A stretch of 64,000 nt of DNA, from assembly GCF_011064545.1 (NCBI RefSeq), contig NZ_JAAMFG010000030.1, positions 124,001 through 188,000 of the forward strand, in the 5' to 3' direction. Of the stretch, positions 25,079-33,485 are shown piece by piece. Under the pieces are notes generated by a model, which saw only the letters and a list, made by a program, of their open reading frames with translations, had not been told where the DNA came from and searched no databases. Each line of letters opens with the position of its first letter. Position 1 is the first letter of the stretch. The translations under genes and the position numbers were made by a program. Origin of the DNA: Wenzhouxiangella sp. XN24 (GTDB lineage Bacteria; Pseudomonadota; Gammaproteobacteria; Steroidobacterales; XN24).

Positions 25079-26305
25079 ATGCATCCGCTGATCGAACTCG
25101 AGGATCGTTACTGCGCCCACAACTACCATCCGCTCCCCGTGGTGCTGGTGCGGGGCGAGGGGCCCTACGTCTGGGACGACCAGGGCCGGCGCTACGTGGA
25201 CATGATGAGCGCCTACTCCGCCGTCAGTCACGGCCACGCCCACCCGCGCATCGTCGCGGCCCTCATCGAGCAGGCCAGGAACCTCAACATTGTTTCGCGC
25301 GCGTTTCACAGCGACCGGCTCGGCGCGTTCCTCGAGCTGGCGTGCACGCTGACAGGGCAGGACATGGCGCTGCCGATGAACACCGGGGCGGAGGCCGTGG
25401 AGACCGCGCTCAAGGCGGTGCGCAAGTGGGCCTGGAAAACCAAGGGCGTGCCGGACGGGCAGGCCGAGATCATCGCCTGCGAGGGTAATTTCCACGGCCG
25501 CACCATCGCCGTGTGCGGGCTGTCCACCGAAAGCCAGTACCGCGAAGGCTTCGGCCCCTTTCCGCCCGGCCTGCGCACCGTGCCCTACGGCGATGCCGCG
25601 GCGCTCGAGGCCGCGATCACCCCGCATACCGCCGCGTTCCTGGTCGAGCCGATCCAGGGCGAAGGCGGGATCGTCATCCCGCCGGCAGGCTACCTCTCGG
25701 CCTGCGCCGAGATCTGCCGGCGCCACAACGTGATGCTGATCGCGGACGAGATCCAGACCGGCCTCGGGCGCACCGGCAAGCTGCTGGCCTGCGAGCACGA
25801 GGGCGTGAAGCCGGACGGGCTGGTGCTCGGCAAGGCGCTGGGCGGGGGGATCCTCCCGGTGTCGATGTTCCTCGCGCGGCGCGATCTCATGGCGGTGTTC
25901 TCTCCGGGCGATCACGGCAGCACCTTCGGCGGGAATCCGCTCGCCGCGGCCGTCGGGCTCGAGGCGCTGCGCGTATTGCAGGACGAGGACCTGGTGGCGC
26001 AGAGCGCCGCCAAGGGCGCCTGGCTGCTGGGGGAGTTGCGCCAGCTGGACAGCCCGATGCTGCGGGAAGCCCGCGGGCGCGGCCTGTTCATCGGTCTCGA
26101 CATCGATCCGGCGCACGCCCGGGCGCGGAGCATCGTCGAGCGGCTCATGAGCCGGGGCCTGCTCAGCAAGGAAACCCACGAGACGGTCGTGCGTCTCGCG
26201 CCGCCGCTCGGCATTCCGCAGGCGCTGCTCGAGTGGTCGCTCGAACAGATCCGCGAGGTATTCGCCGAGATGGACGCCGAGGCGGGAGCCACGGCGTCGG
26301 CCTGA
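25079..26305 (+). CDS. rocD: Ornithine aminotransferase (class III PLP aminotransferase)
   Basis: A 408-residue PLP enzyme converting ornithine and 2-oxoglutarate to glutamate semialdehyde and glutamate. The N-terminus IELEDRYCAHNYHPLPVVLV is a hallmark of ornithine aminotransferase rather than acetylornithine aminotransferase. Other sites are NTGAEAVETALKAVRKW, GNFHGRTIAVCGLSTE, LIADEIQTGLGRTGKLL, and the PLP lysine in LVLGKALGGGILPVS. With proC 3 kb away it provides an ornithine-to-proline route. Confidence 0.94.
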   Translation: MHPLIELEDRYCAHNYHPLPVVLVRGEGPYVWDDQGRRYVDMMSAYSAVSHGHAHPRIVAALIEQARNLNIVSRAFHSDRLGAFLELACTLTGQDMALPMNTGAEAVETALKAVRKWAWKTKGVPDGQAEIIACEGNFHGRTIAVCGLSTESQYREGFGPFPPGLRTVPYGDAAALEAAITPHTAAFLVEPIQGEGGIVIPPAGYLSACAEICRRHNVMLIADEIQTGLGRTGKLLACEHEGVKPDGLVLGKALGGGILPVSMFLARRDLMAVFSPGDHGSTFGGNPLAAAVGLEALRVLQDEDLVAQSAAKGAWLLGELRQLDSPMLREARGRGLFIGLDIDPAHARARSIVERLMSRGLLSKETHETVVRLAPPLGIPQALLEWSLEQIREVFAEMDAEAGATASA

Positions 26306-26339
26306 CCCGAACCATGACCCAGCAGAGGAGCGAAGCACG

Positions 26340-26972
26340 ATGAAACTGATCGTCGAAGGCATCGACAACGACGCAGAAATTCCCGAGAAGTTCGCATTCG
26401 GCGTGCAGGATCCGGACGCGCATGTGCGGCTCGGCGAGAATCTCAACCCCGCCATCCGCTGGGAGGGGCTGCCCGAGGGCACGCGCACCGTGGTGCTGAT
26501 CTGCGTGGACACCGACGTGCCGACGCGCCCGGACGACGTGAACCAGGAAGGCCGCAGCGTGCCGGCGTCACTGCCCCGCGGGCGCTTCTACCACTGGGTG
26601 ATGGTGGATGTGCCGCCCGACCTGGAAGGCATCGCCGAGGGCGAGTGCAGCCGGGGCGTCACGGCGCGCGGCAAGTCGTCGCCGGCCGGGCCGGAAGGCG
26701 CGCGACAGGGACGCAACGATTACACCGCCTGGTTCGAGGGCGACGAGAACATGGCCGGGATCTACCTGGGCTACGACGGCCCCTGCCCGCCGTGGAACGA
26801 TTCGATCCCGCACCACTACCGTTTCGTCGCCTATGCCACCGACCTGGAACGCTGCCCCGTAGAAGGCGCATTCGGCGGCGAGGAGGTGGAGAAGTTGCTG
26901 GTGGGCCACGTGCTCGCGAGCGCCGAGGTCACCGGGCTGTATTCGCTCAACCCGGACGTGCCGGCGACCTAG
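26340..26972 (+). CDS. YbhB/YbcL-type PEBP protein
   Basis: A phosphatidylethanolamine-binding-protein (Raf-kinase-inhibitor-like) fold of 210 residues, longer than most bacterial YbhB proteins (about 160-180). The ligand-pocket motifs are LNPAIRWEGLPEGTRTVVLI, RFYHWVMVDVP and YDGPCPPWNDSIPHHYRF. No signal peptide, so cytosolic. Ligand unknown. An AGGAG-containing stretch lies upstream. Its stop codon shares the CTAG palindrome with the stop of the convergent TonB-C gene. Confidence 0.9.
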   Translation: MKLIVEGIDNDAEIPEKFAFGVQDPDAHVRLGENLNPAIRWEGLPEGTRTVVLICVDTDVPTRPDDVNQEGRSVPASLPRGRFYHWVMVDVPPDLEGIAEGECSRGVTARGKSSPAGPEGARQGRNDYTAWFEGDENMAGIYLGYDGPCPPWNDSIPHHYRFVAYATDLERCPVEGAFGGEEVEKLLVGHVLASAEVTGLYSLNPDVPAT

Positions 26973-27439
26973 TCCCGGTTCGGCGGGATCGCGTCGGGAT
27001 CGACCTTGAACGGCACCACCTCGACGTAGGTCTCGCCGCCGGCGCGGGCCGGGTAACGACGCTGGCGCACCTGCCGCAGGGCCTGGTCCTCGTAGACGCC
27101 GGCCGGCAGCGCGTTGACGACCTGTGCCTCGCGCACCCGGCCCTCGGCATCCACCTCGACCTCGATCTGCACGAAGCCCGACACCTCGCGCCGCGGGATC
27201 TCGAGCGGCTCGACCGGCGGCGCGACGCGGCGCTCGGGCAGGCGGCGATCCTGGTCCGCGCCGATCAGTTCGGCCACGTCCACCCGGTCGCTCTGCGAGA
27301 GCACCTCCACCGGATGGACGTAGAGTGTCTCCTCGGGCTGGTCGAACAGGCCGAAGGCCGCCAGCGAGGCGACCAGCAGGCCCAGCACCACCACCGAGGC
27401 GATGACCGCCGAGAACAGGAAACGCAGCGGCTTGATCAT
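26969..27439 (-). CDS. TonB C-terminal-domain protein, single-pass
   Basis: A 156-residue protein with one N-terminal membrane segment (about 7-31, FLFSAVIASVVVLGLLVASL) and a periplasmic TonB_C-like domain (about 80-145: GFVQIEVEVDAEGRVREAQV, then EDQALRQVRQRRYPA). It lacks the long Pro-rich linker of true TonB, and there is no ExbBD nearby, so it is more likely a structural or signalling relative. The start at 27439 is chosen because the membrane helix begins directly after it. Confidence 0.8.
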   Translation of the reverse strand: MIKPLRFLFSAVIASVVVLGLLVASLAAFGLFDQPEETLYVHPVEVLSQSDRVDVAELIGADQDRRLPERRVAPPVEPLEIPRREVSGFVQIEVEVDAEGRVREAQVVNALPAGVYEDQALRQVRQRRYPARAGGETYVEVVPFKVDPDAIPPNRD

Positions 27440-27482
27440 GACTGCGGACCGGGCCTCGCGGCGTCGCGTGTGCCGGCCGTCA

Positions 27483-27920
27483 TCACTCGATACCCAGCAA
27501 CTCGACGTCGAACACCAGGGTCGCATTCGGCGGAATCACGCCGCCGGCGCCGCGGCTGCCGTAGCCGAGCTCGGGCGGAATGATCAGCCGGCGACGTTCG
27601 CCGACCTGCATGCCGGGCACGCCCTGGTCCCAGCCCTGGATGACGCGTCCGGCCCCCAGCGGGAAGCGGAACGGCTGGCCGCGGTCGAGCGAGCTGTCGA
27701 ACTTCTTGCCCTTGCCCTCCTCCGCGGCCGGATCGAACAGCCAGCCGGTGTAGTGCATCACCGCCGTGCTGCCGGTCGTGATGGTCTCGCCCTCGCCGGG
27801 GGCGAGATCGACGATCACCAGCTCGGTCGGCGGCGTCGCGGGCGTGTCCACGGGCGGCGAGCAACCGTACAGCGTCGGCGCGGAAAACGAGGCGATCAAC
27901 AGGGCGAATCGGCGCATCAT
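27483..27920 (-). CDS. FKBP-type peptidyl-prolyl isomerase, lipoprotein
   Basis: A 145-residue exported protein: a signal peptide with lipobox LYGC, then a single FKBP domain (about 35-145). FKBP residues are present in [59 protein letters not shown] and [15 protein letters not shown]. It should catalyse prolyl isomerisation in the periplasm. ATG codons at 27920 and 27917 are both possible starts, with CTGGAG upstream. Confidence 0.92.
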   Translation of the reverse strand: MMRRFALLIASFSAPTLYGCSPPVDTPATPPTELVIVDLAPGEGETITTGSTAVMHYTGWLFDPAAEEGKGKKFDSSLDRGQPFRFPLGAGRVIQGWDQGVPGMQVGERRRLIIPPELGYGSRGAGGVIPPNATLVFDVELLGIE

Positions 27921-28004
27921 GAAGCTCCAGGAAATCGGAGCGAGCACCATAGTTCAGGGTCGGCGCGCGGCGCAAGCCATGCGCGCGCTCCGGACCAGCG
28001 GCGC

Positions 28005-28280
28005 CTAGGTCGCGGCGGAATCGTGGGGCTTGCGCGCCAGGCCGGCGAGGTAGGGATCCTGGTCGGCCGAATCGGAGCCCCCCGCGTGATCGGGCGCCTG
28101 CGCCGGTGCAGCCTCCCGGGCCCCGCCGTCACTCGCCTCCCTGCGCGACGCGGCGTGGAACGGCCGACGACCCTGGCGGGCCAGCGCGCCGAGATAGGGA
28201 TCGTAATCCCCCTGCCAGGTGCGATCGTCATCGAGCATGCTGGCGGGCCAGTCGGCGGGACGGGGCGTCTTTTCGCTCAC
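28005..28280 (-). CDS. Hypothetical protein with two DPYLxxLAR repeats
   Basis: I do not recognise this 91-residue, hydrophilic and probably disordered protein. It contains two copies of a short motif, DPYLGALARQGRR (about residues 27-39) and DPYLAGLARKPHD (about 75-87), separated by an Ala/Gly/Asp-rich linker. The GTG start at 28280 overlaps the stop of the small membrane protein upstream (GTGA), which supports translation. Its neighbours give no functional clue; it could bind a partner through the repeated motif. Confidence 0.55.
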   Translation of the reverse strand: MSEKTPRPADWPASMLDDDRTWQGDYDPYLGALARQGRRPFHAASRREASDGGAREAAPAQAPDHAGGSDSADQDPYLAGLARKPHDSAAT

Positions 28281-28444
28281 GGCAGGACCGGGCCGATGAG
28301 CAGGGTGATGCCGAGCCCTATCGAAACGCCGCCGAAGCCCGCGACCGCCACGCCGGCGAGTCCAGGCAGCAAATCGCTCATGCCGATCAGCACCTGCCCG
28401 GCCGCAGCCAGCAGGTCATCGAGGTCGTCCGCCCATTGCAACAT
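28277..28444 (-). CDS. Small hypothetical membrane protein
   Basis: A 55-residue protein: a short acidic N-terminus (MLQWADDLDDLLAAAG) and a hydrophobic, glycine-rich C-terminal half (LAGVAVAGFGGVSIGLGITLL) that would span the membrane once. The start at 28444 has GGAAGTG just upstream. Its stop overlaps the GTG start of the next gene, suggesting the two are made together. No family recognised. Confidence 0.5.
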   Translation of the reverse strand: MLQWADDLDDLLAAAGQVLIGMSDLLPGLAGVAVAGFGGVSIGLGITLLIGPVLP

Positions 28445-28544
28445 CACTTCCACGATCGGCTCCCGCCGTTTGGATTCTCGGCGTCCAAGTTGCCACGACC
28501 TTTTTGCCGATACCGTGACAGGCCTCCCGAAAACGAAGGCGGCC

Positions 28545-29366
28545 TCAGAACCAGCGAATGTCGTCCACGGAGACCTGCATGAAATCCTCGCGATCATCCG
28601 TCCCGATGCCCCAGGCCGCCACGAGCCGCGAAGGCACGCAGAAATCGCCCCACCGCTCCTCGGCCTCCACGCTGACGCCATAGGGCGCGATCGAGGTCTC
28701 GCCGCTGGCCGACACGCGCCGCCGCACGAGGCTGATTTCACGCAGGCGGCCGTCGTCCGCCACGGCCACGGTCATGGCGGTCTTGCCGCCGGCCGGCGTG
28801 ACCACGGCGCGATCCGGGTCGCCGCTCGCCCACACCGCCCCCCGTTGCGGCGTCAGCGCGGACGGCAGCCAGATGAGTTCGACCATCAGGCGCCCTGCGG
28901 CGGAGCGCGCCATTTCCGGCCGGCGCTCATCGATCGCCGGCCACCAGTCCGCGAGGTGGTATTCGACGCCGGCGTCGTCGCCGAACAACCAGTCGGAGCC
29001 ATGCAGGCCGAGGCGTCGCAGGACGCCGACGCGCGCCTCCCAGAGGAAACCGCGCTCTGCGCAGATGCGCTGCCGCGCCTCGAACGGCACCCAGTCGTCG
29101 GCGGCCACGCGCAGGCGACCGCTCATGCGCACGTCCACCGAACGGGCGAGCGGGGCATCGGGCGCGAGTGCGCGACGCAGGTAACTGGCCGCGGGGCCAG
29201 GCAATGCATCGACGGTGGCGACGTGGAAACGGTCGCCGCCGACATTGGACTGCAACAGGATGTCGCGCAGCCGTGCGCGACGCTCGCGACGCAGGCGCCG
29301 GGCCCGGGCCAGCCAGCCGATGCCGGTCAGCGCGACCAGCAAAGCCAGCAGGACGATCAGCGGCAT
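28545..29366 (-). CDS. DUF6544-like protein
   Basis: A 273-residue protein with an N-terminal membrane anchor (LIVLLALLVALTGIGWLA), a basic stretch, and a mature domain containing VDALPGPAASYLRRAL, MSGRLRVAADDWVPFEARQR and a C-terminal VEAEERWGDFCVPSRLVAAW. I match it to the DUF6544 family (PF20181) from memory; function unknown. It is followed after 100 bp by the small membrane protein gene. Confidence 0.7.
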   Translation of the reverse strand: MPLIVLLALLVALTGIGWLARARRLRRERRARLRDILLQSNVGGDRFHVATVDALPGPAASYLRRALAPDAPLARSVDVRMSGRLRVAADDWVPFEARQRICAERGFLWEARVGVLRRLGLHGSDWLFGDDAGVEYHLADWWPAIDERRPEMARSAAGRLMVELIWLPSALTPQRGAVWASGDPDRAVVTPAGGKTAMTVAVADDGRLREISLVRRRVSASGETSIAPYGVSVEAEERWGDFCVPSRLVAAWGIGTDDREDFMQVSVDDIRWF

Positions 29367-29414
29367 GGTGACCCGCCTCGCCCGGCCAGGCGACGGCGCG
29401 GGCGCGAGATCGCC

Positions 29415-29654
29415 TCAGGCGGCGGGTGAATCCCGCTCGGTGGACGGATGATCGCGGGCGGCCTCGGGGCCGTCTGCGGCGGGTGGCGTCGGTTCGACGG
29501 CACGCGCGGCCGCTTCGCGGGCGCGCGCGATCCAGGACCAGGCGTCCAGCGTTCGTCCCCGGTGCCCCCGGGCCGCCTGTTCCTCGGCAGGTTCATTGAT
29601 CAACTCTCTGGCTCCTTCGCGAAACCGTGATGCACCCCAAAGGCGCGCCTGCAA
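29415..29654 (-). CDS. Possible small hypothetical protein
   Basis: A 79-residue reading frame with a TTG start and no strong ribosome site. The central part (REGARELINEPAEEQAARGH, then DAWSWIARAREAAARA) looks like a charged, helical real protein; the C-terminus is Pro/Ala-rich. The frame begins 12 bp after the preceding small gene, so the two may be cotranscribed. No family recognised; it could also be non-coding. Confidence 0.35.
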   Translation of the reverse strand: MQARLWGASRFREGARELINEPAEEQAARGHRGRTLDAWSWIARAREAAARAVEPTPPAADGPEAARDHPSTERDSPAA

Positions 29655-29666
29655 GATCCGGCTCTT

Positions 29667-29864
29667 TCAGGACTCGGCATCCCACGCCGCCTTGACGCGC
29701 GCGGCCCAGGCCTTGTACCCCCGGAGCGTGTAGATCGAATCTTCCTCGCCGACGCCCGCTCTCATGCCCACCGCCGCGCTCCCTGCGGAGCGGTCCGGCG
29801 GAGGTGGCGGCAGGATCGGCAAACGGGACCGCGGCGGTCTCCGCTTCCGTTCTGGTCCGGCCAT
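29667..29864 (-). CDS. Possible small hypothetical protein, basic and Pro-rich
   Basis: A 65-residue frame with ATG at 29864 and AAGGA 9 nt upstream. It starts with a very basic Pro/Arg segment (GPERKRRPPRSRLPIL, then six prolines in a row) and ends in SIYTLRGYKAWAARVKAAWD, which looks like a folded helix. No family recognised. Together with the next frame it occupies the 648-bp stretch between the DUF6544-like and ppnN genes, where I see nothing else. Confidence 0.4.
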   Translation of the reverse strand: MAGPERKRRPPRSRLPILPPPPPDRSAGSAAVGMRAGVGEEDSIYTLRGYKAWAARVKAAWDAES

Positions 29865-30014
29865 GAGGGGGCGTCCTTCTGATACGAATGGCGGCCAGAA
29901 TAGGGGCCCCGGCGGCGGACGCACCGTGACCCGCATCACAGCGTCGCTGCACTGCGACCGCCGGACTGCGTTAATGTGAGGGAAGTCACGGGAATGTAAC
30001 GTAGCGCGGCTCGT

Positions 30015-31382
30015 TCAGGCCACGAGGCGGTAGCACGGGCGGTATTCGAAGCCCGGCAGCCGCATGCGGTGCTGGGCCACGAAGGCCTGGAGCAGGGCAT
30101 CCATCAGGTCCATGATCTCCCGATCGCCGCGCAGCTCGAAAGGACCGTGTTCCTCGATGCGCCGGATGCCCTCGTCCTTGACATTGCCGGCGACGATGCC
30201 GGAAAACGCGCGGCGCAGGTTCGCGGCGAGCTGGTGCGGTGGCTGCTCGCGGCTGAGATCGAGAGCGGCCATGGCCTCGTGCGTCGGCAGGAAGGGCTGC
30301 TGGAAATCCGCCTCCACCCGCAGCCGCCAGTTGAAGAACCAGGCATCGCCCTTGTCCCGACGGTATTCCTTGACCTCCGCCAGGCCCCGGCGCATCACCC
30401 GGGCGACCCGTTCCGCGTCATCGAGAATGACCTGGTAACGTTGCGTCGCCTCTGGCCCGATGGTGCCGCGCAGGAAGCGGTCGACCTGCTCGAAATAAGG
30501 CGCTGCGGAGCCGGGCCCGGCGAGCACCAGCGGGAAGGGCAGCTCCCTGTTGGCGGGGTTCAGCAGGATGCCGAGCACGTAGAACAGCTCCTCGGTCGTG
30601 CCCGCCCCGCCCGGGAACACGATGATGCCGTGGCCGAAGCGCGTGAAGGCCTCGAGGCGTTTCTCGATGTCCGGCATGATCACCAGCTCGTTCACCAGCG
30701 GGTTCGGCGGCTCGGCGGCGATGATCCCCGGCTCCGTGACGCCGACGTAGCGCCCGTCCCGGATGCGCTGCTTGGCGTGTGCCACCGCCGCGCCTTTCAT
30801 GGGGCCCTTCATGGCGCCCGGGCCGCAGCCGGTGCAGATGTTCAGGCCCCTGAGGCCGAGGTGGTAGCCGACGCTCTTGGAGAAGTCGTATTCCTCGCGG
30901 CCGATCGAGTGGCCGCCCCAGCAGACCACGAGGTCCGGGGGGGTGCGGGTCTTCAACACCCGCGCGTTGCGCAGGATCTGGAACACCGCATCGGTCATCG
31001 CCGCAGGCGTGTCGAGCCCGTTGCGTCCCTCGATCTCGTTGCTGACGTACACCACGTCGCGCAACACCGCGAACAGGTGCTCGCGGATGCCGTGGATCAG
31101 TTCACCGTCGACGAAGGCCTGCGCAGGCGCGTTCTGCAGGCGCAGGCGGATGCCGCGCTCCACCTGCAGAAGCTCGATGCGGAAATCGGCGTAGCGCTCG
31201 AACACCGCGCGCGCATCGTCGAGCTGGCTGCCGGTGTTCAAGACCGCGAGGGCGCAGCGGCGCAACCGCTCGCGCAGGTCGCCGCGCCCCACGTCGCGCA
31301 ACTTGGCGACTTCGAGTTGCGACAGCAGGTCCATGCTGCCGACCGGCGAGACGGTGACGGTGTCGGGAAACTTCTCCGTCAC
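30015..31382 (-). CDS. ppnN: PpnN (YgdH), pyrimidine/purine nucleotide 5'-monophosphate nucleosidase
   Basis: A 455-residue cytosolic enzyme that splits nucleoside monophosphates into base and ribose phosphate and in E. coli responds to (p)ppGpp. The LOG-type core contains VVCWGGHSIGREEYDF, LNICTGCGPGAMKGPMKGAA and FGHGIIVFPGGAGTTEELFY. The C-terminus IVAGNVKDEGIRRIEEHGPF is PpnN-specific. The GTG start at 31382 overlaps the L,D-transpeptidase stop and yields the family opening VTVSPVGSMDLLSQLEVAKL. Confidence 0.95.
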   Translation of the reverse strand: MTEKFPDTVTVSPVGSMDLLSQLEVAKLRDVGRGDLRERLRRCALAVLNTGSQLDDARAVFERYADFRIELLQVERGIRLRLQNAPAQAFVDGELIHGIREHLFAVLRDVVYVSNEIEGRNGLDTPAAMTDAVFQILRNARVLKTRTPPDLVVCWGGHSIGREEYDFSKSVGYHLGLRGLNICTGCGPGAMKGPMKGAAVAHAKQRIRDGRYVGVTEPGIIAAEPPNPLVNELVIMPDIEKRLEAFTRFGHGIIVFPGGAGTTEELFYVLGILLNPANRELPFPLVLAGPGSAAPYFEQVDRFLRGTIGPEATQRYQVILDDAERVARVMRRGLAEVKEYRRDKGDAWFFNWRLRVEADFQQPFLPTHEAMAALDLSREQPPHQLAANLRRAFSGIVAGNVKDEGIRRIEEHGPFELRGDREIMDLMDALLQAFVAQHRMRLPGFEYRPCYRLVA

Positions 31383-31936
31383 GGCAGGATCGTGATGGGC
31401 GTGTCGTCGGGCACCGACAACCAGATGTCGATCATGGCCGAGTTGCTCACGGCGATGCAGCCGTCCGTCCAGTCGGCATAGAGGTAATGGTCCGAGGGAT
31501 GCTCCGGCTCGTTCGGCAGGCCGTGGATCATGATGTTGTTGCCGGGCGGGACGCCGCGCTCGCGGGCGCGCCGGATGTCGTCGCCGTTCGGATAGGACAC
31601 GCGCATGGCGAGAAAGAAGGCGCTGTCGGGATTGCGCCAGTCGAGACGGTAGGTGCCCTCGGGCGTGCGCTGGTCGCCTTCGCGCTGCTTGTGGCCTTCC
31701 GGGTTCGCGCCGAGCGCGATCGGGAAAGTGCGGAACACCTGGCCCTCGCTGTGCAGTTCGAGCCGCCGCTCTGCCTTGTGCACCACGACGTGGTCCGCCA
31801 TCGGGTGCTCCGTGGCGGTGCCCGGTCGCGTCGCCATGTCGCCCAGGGCCACCGCGGGCAGCCCGCAGCAGGCGATGAAGAGCGCGGCCAGGGGCCCGGC
31901 GAGGCGGATCCGTCGCGATGCGGAGTCGTGCTTCAT
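31379..31936 (-). CDS. L,D-transpeptidase (YkuD domain), exported
   Basis: A 185-residue periplasmic enzyme with a signal peptide (LAALFIACCGLPAVALG) and a YkuD domain (about 48-185). The catalytic signature is complete: MIHGLPNEPEHPSDHYLYAD with His, then DWTDGCIAVSN with the nucleophilic Cys. Such enzymes cross-link peptidoglycan, attach proteins, or cleave links; the E. coli YafK-like group looks closest by RTPEGTYRLDWRNPDS. It overlaps ppnN by 4 bp. Confidence 0.92.
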   Translation of the reverse strand: MKHDSASRRIRLAGPLAALFIACCGLPAVALGDMATRPGTATEHPMADHVVVHKAERRLELHSEGQVFRTFPIALGANPEGHKQREGDQRTPEGTYRLDWRNPDSAFFLAMRVSYPNGDDIRRARERGVPPGNNIMIHGLPNEPEHPSDHYLYADWTDGCIAVSNSAMIDIWLSVPDDTPITILP

Positions 31937-31993
31937 GGGGATCCATTCTAGTGGGCGGCGTCCGGCCGGGAAACACCGGGCGCGAGGACGGGT

Positions 31994-33472
31994 TCACAGT
32001 CCCAGCAGATTCTCTCCCTGGCGAAACACCAGCCCGGTCGGCACGCCGGCGCCGGCGAGACGCGCCAGGTCCTCGCGAAGCTCCGGACGCAAGCCGGCCA
32101 GGTCCGCCACCAGCGCGGCCGCCCCGGCCTCGTCGCCGGCCCCCTGCAGGGTCAGCAGTTGCGCCGCCAGCGTCTCCGTCGCCGCGCGCATGGCGACCGG
32201 ATCGATGCGGTATGTGCCGCTCGCCATGTCGCGCCGGAAGGCGCCCCAGTCGCGAAAGTAATTGAATACCAGCAGCCGGGCGCGCCCGGTGGCGCTGGTG
32301 GCGTCGAAGCGGATTGCGTGCAGCAGCCCGGCGAGAAACCCCGCCTGGTGCTCCAGCGGCTTGGTGTCGGGCAGTTCGCCATGCGCCTGCAGCCAGTCCA
32401 CCAGCCAGAGCGACAACACCGCCCCCTTGGCGGCCTCGATGGTGGCCGCCTGCGCGCCGAGGGCCTCGTGGACCGTCTGCCGGTCGTCGATGGTCCGCTG
32501 CACGCCCAGCGCATGCGCCATTTCCTCGAGCATCGTGTTCAGGAAGAAGGGCTCGAAGCGCACCGCGTCGCGCAACTCCGGCGCCAGCAGTTCCGCAGCG
32601 ACCGGGGCGACCAGCGCATCGAAGCGCGCGCGCATGATGTTGCGCAGCTGCAGCGCGCGCGGCCCCTGCTGCAGTCGCACGCGCCGGTCGGCCGCCACCT
32701 CGGCACGCCCTTCCCCGGCACGCGCTGCGCCGTGGCCAGCCTGGTACAGGAGGTCGTAGACGGCGAGCTTCATGTCCACCTGCGGCACCGTCGCCTTGAA
32801 CGCCTCCGACACGGGCAAGGTGCGCTGCACGCGTGGCAGGAACACGGTGAAACCCGCGAGGCGTGCACCCCAGGCCCAGTCACGCAGCAGCAAGTGGGTA
32901 CTGAAGGCGGCCTTCAGCCCGAAACGCGTGTCGGCGGCCGTGTCGAAGGGCCCGATGAGCACGTCCACGTCGCTGTCGCGCAACGCCAGCCAGGCCGCGT
33001 CGGCCCGCGCGTGGTCATCGGTGAGAAGAGCGCGGGCGCGCAATACCAGGTAATGGCGCAGCGGCTCGTGGCGCGTGACCTCGGCCGCGCGCGCCAGCAG
33101 TCGGGCGACCTGCCCCAGCTCAGGCGCCCAGGCTTCGTGGTAAGGCACCGCCTCGAGCGCGCCGTCCGCGTGGCGCACGATGCGGGTGTAAGGGTCCGTG
33201 GCCGCGGGATCCTCCCAGGCCGCGAACTCGGCGTCGCTCATGTCCTCCGGATAGAAGCCGCCGGGCGCCATCTGCCGGCGATACAGGCCGTCGATGATGT
33301 CCGCGGCGCGAATCAGCAGGCGGATGATTTCCACCTGGCGCAGGCTCGCCCCGCTGAGGTCGGCCACCAGGTCTACCGTCTGCACGGCGCCGCGCTCGGG
33401 CGGCGGCGCGATCTGCGCGACGCTCATGGGCGTCACGGCAAACAGCAGCAGCAGGACGGCGGAACGAAGCAC
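31994..33472 (-). CDS. Exported dipeptidyl-peptidase III-like (M49) protein with altered zinc motif
   Basis: A 492-residue exported protein (signal VLRSAVLLLLFAVTPMSVAQ from a GTG start). The region around residues 330-380 aligns by eye with bacterial M49 peptidases: FLNTMLEEMAHALGVQ matches their NT-x-x-HE-x-x-H-G-LG, and TIEAAKGAVLSLWLVDWL matches the EEAKAD helix with the third zinc ligand. However the first zinc His is Glu here (GAG codon), so classical zinc binding is doubtful. It may be a pseudoenzyme. The unknown exported protein gene lies 13 bp upstream. Confidence 0.7.
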   Translation of the reverse strand: MLRSAVLLLLFAVTPMSVAQIAPPPERGAVQTVDLVADLSGASLRQVEIIRLLIRAADIIDGLYRRQMAPGGFYPEDMSDAEFAAWEDPAATDPYTRIVRHADGALEAVPYHEAWAPELGQVARLLARAAEVTRHEPLRHYLVLRARALLTDDHARADAAWLALRDSDVDVLIGPFDTAADTRFGLKAAFSTHLLLRDWAWGARLAGFTVFLPRVQRTLPVSEAFKATVPQVDMKLAVYDLLYQAGHGAARAGEGRAEVAADRRVRLQQGPRALQLRNIMRARFDALVAPVAAELLAPELRDAVRFEPFFLNTMLEEMAHALGVQRTIDDRQTVHEALGAQAATIEAAKGAVLSLWLVDWLQAHGELPDTKPLEHQAGFLAGLLHAIRFDATSATGRARLLVFNYFRDWGAFRRDMASGTYRIDPVAMRAATETLAAQLLTLQGAGDEAGAAALVADLAGLRPELREDLARLAGAGVPTGLVFRQGENLLGL

Positions 33473-33485
33473 GGCGCCGAACTGC

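Noticed and set aside
27402-29429. 675-codon plus-strand open frame
   Set aside because: Covers the FKBP, small-protein and DUF6544-like genes on the opposite strand; it lacks any recognisable motif.
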